Shown here: positions 1 to 7,174 of the stretch, piece by piece
Numbering within the stretch: the first letter of the stretch is position 1
Layout of the letters: each line of letters starts with the position of its first letter
Translations under genes and position numbers: made by a program
The notes under the pieces: model-generated
What the model was told of the DNA's origin: nothing
Databases searched by the model: none
What the model saw: the letters and a program-made list of their open reading frames with translations, nothing else
From: Gemmatimonadota bacterium
GTDB taxonomy: Bacteria; Gemmatimonadota; Gemmatimonadetes; Gemmatimonadales; GWC2-71-9
Assembly: GCA_003220975.1 (NCBI GenBank)
Contig: QHTX01000157.1
Span: 1-9,732 of the forward strand
Direction of reading: 5' to 3'
Length of the DNA stretch: 9,732 nt

Positions 1-339
1 GTGCTTGATGAGCTTCCGGGGCATCGTCGGGGGGGTTTGGACGTACACGCCGTCGTCGCGTGCCTCGAGCGCGAACACCGGCACCTGCTCCTCGTCGTAG
101 CCCTCCGGCCCCCGGCCGGTGATCACGCTGTACTCCCAGGCGTGCCACGGGCACATCACGAACTCGCCGCGCAGCCGACCGTCGCACAACGGCCCGCCCT
201 TGTGGTTGCAGGTGTTCCCGATCGCCCGGAACTGGCCGTCGTAGAAGAACACCGCCACCGCGTGACGATCGACCTTCACGGAGAAGGGAACGCGCTCGAG
301 CAGCTCGGACTTCGTGCCGAGCCGATGCCAGGTGGTCAT
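1..339 (-). CDS. Rieske [2Fe-2S] domain protein (N-terminal part, cut by window edge)
   Basis: I translated the minus strand from the ATG at 339 and found 113 open codons running off position 1. Residues 44-46 are Cys-Asn-His and residues 63-66 are Cys-Pro-Trp-His, separated by 16 residues. This is the CxH-x15-17-CxxH pattern that ligates a Rieske [2Fe-2S] cluster. The start MTTWHRLGTKSEL leads straight into the Rieske fold with no signal peptide or membrane helix, so it is probably a cytoplasmic electron carrier like the ferredoxin of dioxygenases or small nitrite-reductase subunits. AGGAG (complement of 346-350) lies 6 nt upstream of the ATG. The fold looks nearly complete by residue 105 and the chain continues, so a further C-terminal domain is possible but unseen. 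The gene is divergent from the MFS exporter across a 43-bp gap. The partner oxidoreductase is unknown. Confidence 0.88.
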   Translation of the reverse strand, partial: MTTWHRLGTKSELLERVPFSVKVDRHAVAVFFYDGQFRAIGNTCNHKGGPLCDGRLRGEFVMCPWHAWEYSVITGRGPEGYDEEQVPVFALEARDDGVYVQTPPTMPRKLIKH

Positions 340-382
340 ACCACGCTCCTCTGAAGGGGGGGCCGTGTAGATTCTAGCGCTT
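340..382. promoter_or_regulatory. Divergent intergenic region with a candidate plus-strand -10 element
   Basis: This 43-bp gap separates the divergently transcribed Rieske and MFS genes, so it probably holds at least part of both promoters. On the minus side it contains the Rieske Shine-Dalgarno AGGAG. On the plus side the only AT-rich stretch is around 368-376, and TAGATT at 368-373 matches the -10 consensus at 4 of 6 positions. Transcription from it would begin close to the MFS ATG at 383, and no convincing Shine-Dalgarno precedes that ATG, so a leaderless MFS transcript is possible. No clear -35 hexamer is visible. This is inference from a short sequence. Confidence 0.25.
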
Positions 383-1579
383 ATGCCCGCCGGTCGCTTC
401 CGCGTCGCCGTCATCTTCTTCACGGTGCTGATCGACTTGATCGGCTTCGGGATCGTCATTCCCATTCTGCCGGGTTACGCGGTGCGGTTCGGCGCCCACG
501 GCTTCGAGTTCGGGGCGCTGCTCGGCGTGTACTCGCTCATGCAGTTCTTCGCCGCCGCCGTGCTGGGCCGGCTCTCCGACCGGGTGGGGCGGCGCCCCGT
601 GCTGCTCACCACCATGGTGCTCAACACGGGCGGCTATCTCCTCTTCGCGTTCGCCGGCTCCTACTGGGCGCTGTTCGCCTCGCGCGTGATCGGCGGGTTC
701 GCGGGGGGCAACATCTCCGCAGCGCAGGCCTACATCGCCGACTCCACCTCCGCGGCGGATCGGTCGCGGGCAATGGGCCTGCTCGGGGCGGCGTTCGGCC
801 TGGGGTTCGTGATCGGTCCCGCCATCGGCGGCGGCGCCTGGCAGTACCTCGGCTCCGCCGCGCCCGGCCTCGTGGCGGCCGGGCTGTCCCTCCTCAATTT
901 CGCCTCCGCCTGGGCGATCCTTCCCGAATCGCTCCACCCAGACCACCGCACCGAGCGGCGCGGCCTCGGGTTCGAGGCGATCGCGCGGGGGCTCGCCGAC
1001 CGCCGGCTGCGGCCGCTGATGCTCGTGTGGGGGATCTTCCCGTTCGCCTTCGCCGGCTACACCGCGGCGCTGCCCTACCACGCGGCGGCGGCGTTCGGCT
1101 GGCAGCAGAAAGACCTGGCGCTGTTCTTCATCGTGTTCGGGATCACCGGCGCCCTGACGCAGGGGCTGGTCTTCCGCGGTCTGGCGCCGTGGGTCGGGGA
1201 GCGTTGGCTGGTGATCCTGGGCACGGCCGGCGTCGCCGTAGCGATCGGCGCGGTCCCGTACGCGCACAGCTCTTTCGTTCTGTACGCCTGGACCGTCGCG
1301 CTGGCGCTGTGCCAGGGCGTCGTGTCCCCCGCCGTGAGCGGGCTGGTGTCGGTGTACGCCTCGCCCAACGAGCAGGGGACGACGCTCGGTGCGGCGCAGG
1401 CGCTGGGGGCGCTCGGACGGACACTCGGCCCCGAGGCGATCGGCGGGGCGTACGACGCCGCGGGGGCGCGGGCGGCGTTTCTGGCGGCGGCGGGCGTGAT
1501 GGCCCTGGCGTGGCTGGCGACGCTCGGGTTGGAGCGGCAGGTCACGGACGTCGGGATGACGGGACAGGCGAACAGCTAG
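383..1579 (+). CDS. MFS transporter, TetA-like drug:H+ antiporter family
   Basis: This 398-residue hydrophobic protein has the size and pattern of a 12-helix major facilitator exporter. Helix 1 holds IDLIGFGIVIPILPGY (residues 17-32), with the buried Asp18 typical of the TetA subgroup. Residues 62-72 are the loop 2-3 motif A, GRLSDRVGRRP. Residues 109-120, GNISAAQAYIAD, are characteristic of TetA-like proteins. Motif C of antiporters, GLGFVIGPAIGG, is at 139-150. The C-terminal half has EQGTTLGAAQALGALGRTLGP, again TetA-like. By family it exports a small hydrophobic or drug-like substrate in exchange for protons across the inner membrane. Tetracycline itself cannot be inferred, since most environmental members have no known substrate. 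The start is the ATG at 383, with little upstream leader. Divergence from the Rieske gene and the 59-bp gap to the EF-G-like gene suggest a monocistronic unit. Confidence 0.9.
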   Translation: MPAGRFRVAVIFFTVLIDLIGFGIVIPILPGYAVRFGAHGFEFGALLGVYSLMQFFAAAVLGRLSDRVGRRPVLLTTMVLNTGGYLLFAFAGSYWALFASRVIGGFAGGNISAAQAYIADSTSAADRSRAMGLLGAAFGLGFVIGPAIGGGAWQYLGSAAPGLVAAGLSLLNFASAWAILPESLHPDHRTERRGLGFEAIARGLADRRLRPLMLVWGIFPFAFAGYTAALPYHAAAAFGWQQKDLALFFIVFGITGALTQGLVFRGLAPWVGERWLVILGTAGVAVAIGAVPYAHSSFVLYAWTVALALCQGVVSPAVSGLVSVYASPNEQGTTLGAAQALGALGRTLGPEAIGGAYDAAGARAAFLAAAGVMALAWLATLGLERQVTDVGMTGQANS

Positions 1580-1638
1580 ACTAGCACCTGTTTCACGCCT
1601 CATATTTTCCTCACCCCCTGCCGGAGTTGGAAGCGCCC

Positions 1639-3738
1639 ATGCGCGTGTACAAGACAGCGGAGATCCGCAACGTGGCGGTCGTAGGCCACGGCGCGAGCGG
1701 CAAGACCTCGTTGGTCGACGCGCTTGCGTTCGTGGCCGGCACGAGCAAACGCCACGGGTCCGTGAAAGACGGCACCGCCCTCACCGATTACACCCCCGAC
1801 GAAATCGAACGCAAGTACTCCATCAACCTCGCCGTCGCCGTCGCCGAATGGATGGACACGAAGCTCAACCTCATCGACACGCCCGGCTACCTCGACTTCA
1901 CCGGTGAGGCGCTCGCGGGCGTGTACGCGGCGGACGGCGCGGTCGTGGTGGTCTCGGCGACGGGCGGCGTCGAGGTCGGGACCGAGAAGGTGTGGGATTA
2001 CTGCGAAGCCCGCGACATCCCGCGGCTCTTCTTCGTGTCCCTGATGGACAAGGAGCACGCCGACTTCGAGCGGGTGTACGGCCAGATCAAGGAGCGGCTC
2101 ACGCCGAAGGTGATCCCGGTGGAAATCCCGGTCGGTGAGGGCCCCGAGTTCCACGGCATCATCAATCTCTTCTCGAAGAAGTGCCACCTGTACAAGAAGG
2201 GGACGAAGGCCGGCGAGTACGAGGAGGTCGACGTGCCCGCGGAGTACCGGGACCGCTTCGAGCGGTACTCGAAGGAGCTGATCGAGCGCATCGCGGAAAC
2301 GGACGACACGCTGCTCGAGCGCTACCTGGGGGGCGAGGAAATCGGACGCGACGAGGCGATCGCCGCGATGAAGGCGGGAATGGCGAAGGGCGAGCTGTTC
2401 CCCCTGTTCTGCGGCGCTGCCGAGCTGACCTACGGGACGCGCGCGCTGCTCGCGAAGCTGGTGGAGCTCTTTCCCGTGCCGAGCGAGCGTCCGCCCGTGG
2501 AGGGGCAGCGGTGGGGCACCGCGGAGCGCGTCGCGCTCCGGGCCGAGGACGGTGGGCCGTTCGTGGCGCAGGTGTTCAAGACCATGTCCGAGCCGCACGT
2601 GGGCGACGTGACCTATTTCCGCGTGTACTCGGGTACCGTGAAAAACGGCCAGGACGTCTACAACGCTCCGCGCGAGGCCGTGGAGAAGCTGAACCACTTG
2701 TGCGTCACGGTGGGGAAGGACCGCGTGGAGATCGCCGAGCTGCACGCGGGGGACATCGGGGTGGTCGCGAAGCTGCGTGACACGCACACCAACGATACGC
2801 TGTCGACGAAGGAGCACTCGATCGTCCTGCACAAGATCCCCTTCCCCGAGCCGGTGATCACCGAAGCCATCGAGGTGAAGCAGCGGGGCGAGGAAGAGAA
2901 GCTCTCGAACGGGCTGCACAAGCTGCACGAGGAAGACCCGACGTTCCAGCACGAGTACAACGGCGAGCTGCAACAGACGCTGATCCGCGGGCTGGGGGAG
3001 CGGCATCTCGAGATCATCGTGGGGCGCCTCGCCCGCAAGTTCGGCGTGCACGCGCTCATCACCAAGCCGAAGATCGCCTACCGGGAGACGTTCAAGGGTC
3101 GAGCCGAAGGACAGGGGAAGCACAAGAAGCAGACCGGCGGCCGCGGCCAGTACGGCGACTGCTGGATCCGCATCGCGCCGCTGCCGCGCGGCTCGGGGCT
3201 CCAGTTCAGCGACGAGATCGTGGGGGGCGTGATTCCGCGGCAGTACATCCCGGCCGTCGAGCGCGGCATCCACGAGGCGGCGGCGCGCGGGCCCGTGGCT
3301 GGCTATCCGGTGGTCGATTTCAAGGTGGAGCTGTACGACGGCTCCTACCACGACGTGGACTCCAACGAGCAGTCGTTCAAGATGGCCGGCATCCTGGCGT
3401 TCCGGAACGTGAGCCCGAACGCGCGACCCACGCTGCTCGAGCCCATCCTCGAGCTCGAGGTGTGGACGCCCGACGAGTATCAGGGCGCCGTGATGGGCGA
3501 CCTGTCGTCGCGGCGCGGGCAGATCCTCGGCACCGAGAAGGACGGCCGCCTCACCAAGGTGAAGACCCACGTGCCGGAGGCGGAGCTCGACAAGTACGCG
3601 ACGGTGCTGCATTCGCTCACCCACGGACGCGGTACATACCGCCAGAAGTTCCACGTGTACCAGGAAGTCCCTCCCGAGGTGGCGCATAGGCTCGTGGACG
3701 CGCGGAAGAAGGAGCTGGAGGAGGCGAAGGCGTCCTGA
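1639..3738 (+). CDS. EF-G-like translational GTPase (EF-G-2 type)
   Basis: This 699-residue protein has all five EF-G domains: GTPase at about 1-280, domain II 300-385, III 395-475, IV 476-595 and V 597-680. The P-loop is GHGASGKTS (16-24). G3 is DTPGYLDF (80-87), with Tyr84 where classical EF-G has the catalytic His. G4 is SLMD (134-137) instead of NKxD, and switch I reads ERKYSI rather than RGITI. Domain IV keeps GGRGQYGD and SYHDVDSNEQSFK, and domain V ends HGRGTYRQKFHVYQEVP. These substitutions place it with the EF-G-like/EF-G-2 paralogues rather than with housekeeping FusA. Ribosome binding is likely, but its translocation activity and GTPase rate are uncertain. I chose the ATG at 1639 because GGAAG lies 5 nt upstream and MRVYKTAEIRNV begins the fold. 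An in-frame TTG at 1627 would add four residues. No ribosomal-protein operon surrounds it. Confidence 0.93.
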   Translation: MRVYKTAEIRNVAVVGHGASGKTSLVDALAFVAGTSKRHGSVKDGTALTDYTPDEIERKYSINLAVAVAEWMDTKLNLIDTPGYLDFTGEALAGVYAADGAVVVVSATGGVEVGTEKVWDYCEARDIPRLFFVSLMDKEHADFERVYGQIKERLTPKVIPVEIPVGEGPEFHGIINLFSKKCHLYKKGTKAGEYEEVDVPAEYRDRFERYSKELIERIAETDDTLLERYLGGEEIGRDEAIAAMKAGMAKGELFPLFCGAAELTYGTRALLAKLVELFPVPSERPPVEGQRWGTAERVALRAEDGGPFVAQVFKTMSEPHVGDVTYFRVYSGTVKNGQDVYNAPREAVEKLNHLCVTVGKDRVEIAELHAGDIGVVAKLRDTHTNDTLSTKEHSIVLHKIPFPEPVITEAIEVKQRGEEEKLSNGLHKLHEEDPTFQHEYNGELQQTLIRGLGERHLEIIVGRLARKFGVHALITKPKIAYRETFKGRAEGQGKHKKQTGGRGQYGDCWIRIAPLPRGSGLQFSDEIVGGVIPRQYIPAVERGIHEAAARGPVAGYPVVDFKVELYDGSYHDVDSNEQSFKMAGILAFRNVSPNARPTLLEPILELEVWTPDEYQGAVMGDLSSRRGQILGTEKDGRLTKVKTHVPEAELDKYATVLHSLTHGRGTYRQKFHVYQEVPPEVAHRLVDARKKELEEAKAS

Positions 3739-3776
3739 CGCGCTACCTGCGCCTGTGGTTCGGATTCTCGGAGCGC

Positions 3777-5078
3777 GTGGACCGGCGCGCGTACGCCCGA
3801 AGCGGCGCCGCCCTGCTGCTGTTCAAGTACGCCGTGGACGCCACGGTCATCTGGGCCTACACCGGCCGGCTGTGGAGCCCCGCCGACTATCTCAATTCGG
3901 TATCGCTGCTGCAGGAGCGCACGCTGCGCGGTGTGCCCGCCGGCGTGATGCTCGGGCTGGCGTTGTGGACGCTGCCGTTCCTGTGGATCGGGTTCGGCAT
4001 GTCGGTGCGGCGTGCGGCGGACGCGGGCAGGTCGGCGTGGTGGGCGCTGCTGTTCTTCGTACCGCTCTTGAACTACCTGCTCATGATCGGGCTCAGCCTG
4101 CTGCCGACCGCGGCGGTCCCGGAATGGCGGCAGGCCGCCCCCGCGGCGGTGATGAGCGACCGGTTGAAGAGCGGGCTGTTCGGCGTCGCCGCGTCGCTCG
4201 CGATCACGATTCCCACGGTCTTGATCGGGGTCTATCTCAAGAAGAACTATTCGGCCGGGCTGTTCCTCGGCACGCCGTTCAGTATCGGCTACATCAGCGC
4301 TCATGTGTTCAACCATCAGCACCCCCGTACCATGGGGCAGACGATCGAGGTGGTGCTCTTCGCGCTCGGGCTCGCGACCGCGGCGATGTTCTTCTTCGCG
4401 GCCGAGGGCGCGTTCTGTCTCGTGCTCGCGTTCCCCCTCGCGGCGGTGGTGGGGATGTGTGGGGGCGTGTTCGGGCGGGCGATTGCGCTGCGCGGGATGG
4501 AGCCGCCGTCCCGGACGGGGCTGGCCGCGCTGTTTGCGCCCCTGCTGGTGCTGGCGGAGCCGCGCGCGACGGCGCCGCTCCACGAAGTCCGCTCGGTCGT
4601 CGAGGTCGCCGCGCCGCCCGCGGTAGTGTGGCGGCACGTGGTGGCGTTCCCCGCGCTGCCGCCCGCCACCGAGTGGGTGTTTCGGGTCGGAGTCGCGACC
4701 CCGCTCGCCGCCCGGATTCGCGGCAGCGGGGTCGGGGCATTACGCTTCTGCGACTTCACGACCGGGAGTTTCGTGGAGCCGATTACCGCGTGGGAGGAGA
4801 ACCGCTTGCGCCAGGCGCCACCGATGCGCGAGTGGAGCCCCTACCGGGACGTGAACCCCCCGCACCTCGACGGGTACTTCCGAGCGACCCACGGGGAATT
4901 CCGGCTCGCGGCGTTGGGCGGCGGCAGTCGCACCCGGCTCGAGGGGCGGACGTCCTACGTGGTGGAGATGTTCCCACAGAGCTACTGGACGCTGGCCGCC
5001 GATCGCATCGTCGCGGCGATTCACGTGCGGGTGCTGCGACACATCAAGGCCCTGGCCGAGGAGGAGGAGCACCGATGA
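3777..5078 (+). CDS. DUF805 membrane protein with C-terminal SRPBCC domain
   Basis: From the GTG at 3777 this is 433 residues in two parts. The N-terminal part resembles DUF805: VDRRAYARSG, then RRAADAGRSAWWALLFFVPL (residues 78-97), matching the family's R-x4-D-x-GRSGWW core. Predicted membrane helices lie near 11-28, 55-75, 88-109, 134-153, 190-209 and 211-230. From about residue 268 to 430 there is a soluble SRPBCC (polyketide-cyclase/START-like) domain, beginning HEVRSVVEVAAPPAVVWRHV. That domain usually binds a hydrophobic ligand, but no ligand can be named. The start is uncertain. DUF805 proteins normally have residues before the FSERVDRR segment, and in-frame codons run back to a CTG at 3735 that overlaps the EF-G stop, with a strong GGAGGAGG at 3717-3724. 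No ATG, GTG or TTG exists in between. Its stop overlaps the next start as ATGA. Confidence 0.82.
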   Translation: MDRRAYARSGAALLLFKYAVDATVIWAYTGRLWSPADYLNSVSLLQERTLRGVPAGVMLGLALWTLPFLWIGFGMSVRRAADAGRSAWWALLFFVPLLNYLLMIGLSLLPTAAVPEWRQAAPAAVMSDRLKSGLFGVAASLAITIPTVLIGVYLKKNYSAGLFLGTPFSIGYISAHVFNHQHPRTMGQTIEVVLFALGLATAAMFFFAAEGAFCLVLAFPLAAVVGMCGGVFGRAIALRGMEPPSRTGLAALFAPLLVLAEPRATAPLHEVRSVVEVAAPPAVVWRHVVAFPALPPATEWVFRVGVATPLAARIRGSGVGALRFCDFTTGSFVEPITAWEENRLRQAPPMREWSPYRDVNPPHLDGYFRATHGEFRLAALGGGSRTRLEGRTSYVVEMFPQSYWTLAADRIVAAIHVRVLRHIKALAEEEEHR

Positions 5079-6039
5079 GAGCGACGATCCTGTGTGCCGC
5101 CCTCGCCGTCGCGGGCTGCGTCGAGAAGCGCTCCCCCCCCCCGCCCCCGGCGGACTCCACGGCTGCGGCGGCGCCCGCGCCCGCGACGCCTCCGGTCGCG
5201 CCGCCCGTGCCGCCCCCGCCGCCCGCGTCGCCCGCGCCCGCCGCCACGAAGGTCTTAGCGGTCGAGGGGTTCCTCACTCCGGAATCGGTGCTGCACGACA
5301 CGGTGCAGGACATCTACTTCGTCTCGAACACCAACGGCAGCCCGACGGCGAAGGACAACAACGGCTTCATCAGCCGGGTGCGGCCGGATGGAGCGGTCGA
5401 GAACCTCAAGTTCATCGAGGGCGGCCGCACCGGGGTCACCCTCCACGCGCCGAAGGGCATGGCGCTGAACGGGGACACGCTGTGGGTGGCCGACATCGAC
5501 GTGGTCCGCGCGTTCAATGCGAAGACCGGGGCCCTCGTGTGTTCCTCAACGACGTCGCGGTCGCGCCGACCGGGGCGCTGTACATCACCGACACGGGCAT
5601 CAAGTTCGACGACGTGGGCAACGTGCTGCATCCCGGTCCCGATCGGATCTTCCGGATCGGCCCCGACCGGGCCGTCACGGTGGCGCTGAAGGGCGACACG
5701 CTCGGCCGGCCGAAGGGGATCGCCGTCGATCCCGTGGGGAAGCGCTTCGTGATCGTGCAGTTCGGAGGGCGCGCGGTGCTGGGGTGGAAGCCGGAGGACA
5801 AGGCGCCGAAAGTCATCGCCCGGGGTGCCGGGGGGTTCGACGGCGTCGTGGTCGCCCGCGGCAGAATCCTGGTCTCGAGCTGGAATGACTCGACCGTTGC
5901 GAGTTACGAGACCGGCCAAGAGGTGAAGGTCGTGACGGGCGTCCCCGGCGCGGCCGACATCGGCTACGACGCCCGGCGCAACCGCCTGCTGGTCCCGATC
6001 CTCCCGGCCAATCGGGTCGAGGTGTGGCAGCTGCCCTGA
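5075..6039 (+). pseudogene. SMP-30/gluconolactonase-like lipoprotein, disrupted by a frameshift
   Basis: The ATG at 5075 overlaps the previous stop as ATGA and follows GAGGAGGAG at 5061-5069, so the two genes are translationally coupled. Residues 1-15, MRATILCAALAVAGC, form a lipoprotein signal with lipobox VAGC and lipidated Cys15. A Pro/Ala-rich linker follows to about residue 58, then a beta-propeller typical of SMP-30/gluconolactonase/LRE proteins (GFLTPESVLHD, IYFVSNTNGSPTAKDNNGFI, APKGMAL, LWVADI). This frame is good to about 5539 (Val155), then reads junk to a stop at 5687-5689. Homology resumes one frame over at VFLNDVAVAPTGALYITDTG and continues to LPANRVEVWQLP, ending at 6039. The join TGALV/VFLNDV also seems about ten residues short for the family, so a deletion not divisible by three is likely. 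The product would be an envelope-anchored, possibly sugar-lactone-handling or simply ligand-binding, propeller protein. Confidence 0.82.
5133..5142 (+). repeat. Ten-C homopolymer tract in lipoprotein coding sequence
   Basis: Ten consecutive C residues are followed by G and five more C, inside the Pro-rich linker just after the lipidated Cys of the SMP-30-like lipoprotein. The present length keeps signal peptide and propeller in the same frame. A change of one base would switch the protein off. The tract is a possible slippage site and also a common sequencing-error site. Confidence 0.7.
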
Positions 6040-6042
6040 TCG

Positions 6043-7038
6043 TCAATCCGCGATCGTGAGCACCGCGGCCCCTTTCACTTTCCCCGCCCGCAGCCGCTCC
6101 AGCGCCTCGTTCGCCCGCTCGAGTGGATGAGGCTCGATCTCGGTCCGCACCGGCACCCGCGGCGCGAGCGCCAGGAACTCCGTGCCGTCTTTCCGGGTGA
6201 GGTTCGCGACCGAGCGGAGCGTCCGCTCGCCCCACAGCACGTCGTACGGGAACGCGGGGATGTCGCTCATGTGGATGCCGGCACACACCACCGTCCCGCC
6301 TTTGACGACGGCGCGGAGCGCGGCGGGGACGAGCGGCCCCGCGGGCGCGAAGATGATGGCGGCGTCGAGCGGCTCGGGCGGCGGCGCATCCGAGGTCCCT
6401 GCCCACTCGGCGCCCAACCCCAGCGCGAAGCGCTGCGCGTCCCGGTCCCCGGCGCGCGTGAAGGCGAACACCCGGCGCCCCTGATGGCGCGCGACCTGGG
6501 CCACGATGTGCGCCGCGGCGCCGAAGCCGTACAGCCCGAGGCGCTCGGCCTCGCCCGCCGCGACGAGCGATCGGTACCCGATCAGCCCGGCGCACAGCAG
6601 CGGCGCAGCCTCGAGATCGGCGTACTGGTCCGGCAGGGGAAAGCAGAACCGGGCGTCCGCCACCGCGTATTCGGCGTACCCGCCGTTGATCTGGTAGCCC
6701 GTGAAGCGCGCCCGATCGCACAGGTTCTCCCGTCCCGAGCGGCAGTAGCGGCACTCGCCGCAGCTCCAGCCGAGCCAGGGCACCCCCACGCGGTCCCCGA
6801 TGCCGAAGCGGTCGACGCCGGGCCCTCCCCCGGTCGCGGTGACGGTCCCCACGATCTCGTGACCGAGGATGAGCGGCAGCGTGGGGTTTGGCAGCTCGCC
6901 GTCGAGAACATGCAGGTCGGTGCGGCACACACCGCACGCCGCGACGGCGAGCAGCACTTGGCCCGGCCCGGGCTCCGGGCGCGAAATGTCCACCGCGCGC
7001 AGGGGACGGCGCGGGACGTCAAGCATCATGGCTCGCAT
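6043..7038 (-). CDS. Zinc-dependent alcohol dehydrogenase (MDR family)
   Basis: This 331-residue protein is an intact medium-chain zinc alcohol dehydrogenase. Catalytic zinc ligands are Cys38 in CGVCRTDLH, His60 in LGHEIVG and Cys149 in LLCAG. The structural zinc site is Cys93, Cys96, Cys99 and Cys107 (CGECRYCRSGRENLC). The nucleotide-binding fold starts at LYGFGAAAH (169-177), GxGxxA-like. Its length and the LLCAGLIGYRSL segment fit the zinc-binding alcohol dehydrogenase subfamily that includes mycobacterial AdhA. The reaction is NAD(P)-dependent interconversion of an alcohol and an aldehyde or ketone in the cytoplasm, with unknown substrate. The ATG at 7038 has AGGA (complement of 7048-7051) 9 nt upstream. 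Met4 or Met5 are alternative starts. It converges on the lipoprotein gene with only 3 bp between the stops and diverges from the response regulator. Confidence 0.93.
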   Translation of the reverse strand: MRAMMLDVPRRPLRAVDISRPEPGPGQVLLAVAACGVCRTDLHVLDGELPNPTLPLILGHEIVGTVTATGGGPGVDRFGIGDRVGVPWLGWSCGECRYCRSGRENLCDRARFTGYQINGGYAEYAVADARFCFPLPDQYADLEAAPLLCAGLIGYRSLVAAGEAERLGLYGFGAAAHIVAQVARHQGRRVFAFTRAGDRDAQRFALGLGAEWAGTSDAPPPEPLDAAIIFAPAGPLVPAALRAVVKGGTVVCAGIHMSDIPAFPYDVLWGERTLRSVANLTRKDGTEFLALAPRVPVRTEIEPHPLERANEALERLRAGKVKGAAVLTIAD

Positions 7039-7174
7039 CTGTCGTTATCCTGTCTCGATTTGTCGCTCCTGCGCAACACAACGCCGGGCCGCATGGGCCC
7101 CGCTCAGGCGGGCGTTAGGTCTTCTCCCGCTGCCCGAATTTTGCTGCCAGTGCGCGAGCGTGTCAGGTGCATTG
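7039..7174. promoter_or_regulatory. Divergent spacer between alcohol dehydrogenase and response regulator
   Basis: This 136-bp gap must carry the start signals for two divergent genes. It holds the alcohol dehydrogenase Shine-Dalgarno at 7048-7051, an attC-like hairpin at about 7076-7120, and an AT-rich patch GAATTTTG at 7136-7143 upstream of the response regulator. I found no -35/-10 pair with good spacing on either strand, and no open reading frame of its own. Confidence 0.4.
7076..7120. repeat. Imperfect inverted repeat resembling an integron attC site
   Basis: AACGCCGGGCC (7080-7090) pairs with GGCCC (7096-7100) and GGCGTT (7111-7116) around a GCATG loop, with a 10-nt bulge. A competing hairpin is CCCGC-TCAG-GCGGG (7099-7112). 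The outer ends are ACACAAC (7076-7082) and GTTAGGT (7114-7120). GTTAGGT fits the attC R' consensus GTTRRRY, while ACACAAC misses RYYYAAC at one position. The stretch CAGGCGGGCGTTAG recalls the end of Vibrio repeat attC sites. Against this, 45 bp is shorter than known attC sites (57 bp and up), no second copy occurs here and no integrase is present. It could equally be a regulatory hairpin. Confidence 0.3.

Noticed and set aside
1576..1584. CTAG-A-CTAG palindrome before the EF-G-like gene as an operator
   Set aside because: Nine bases only, and it overlaps the MFS stop codon. No second matching full site is present, so it is likely to be chance.
374..1603. 409-codon antisense frame over the MFS gene
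   Set aside because: Low-complexity Arg/Pro/Glu/Gly-rich translation opposite a clear transporter; a composition shadow.
1600..3687. 695-codon open frame antisense to the EF-G-like gene
   Set aside because: It mirrors the strong G/C third-position bias of the real gene. Its translation is rich in Arg, His and Leu with no domain, and the plus strand encodes a complete EF-G.
3480..4637. 385-codon antisense frame spanning the EF-G end and DUF805 gene
   Set aside because: Repetitive Arg/Gln/Glu-rich translation crossing two real genes; no recognisable domain.
5528..5550. Programmed ribosomal frameshift in the lipoprotein gene
   Set aside because: No slippery heptamer or stimulatory hairpin is apparent at GTGTGTTCC, and the joined protein also appears to miss residues, which favours a deletion.
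6038..6055. GATCG/CGATC inverted repeat as a bidirectional terminator between convergent genes
   Set aside because: Only a 5-bp stem with an 8-nt loop, no U-run on either side, and it lies within coding ends; too weak to call.
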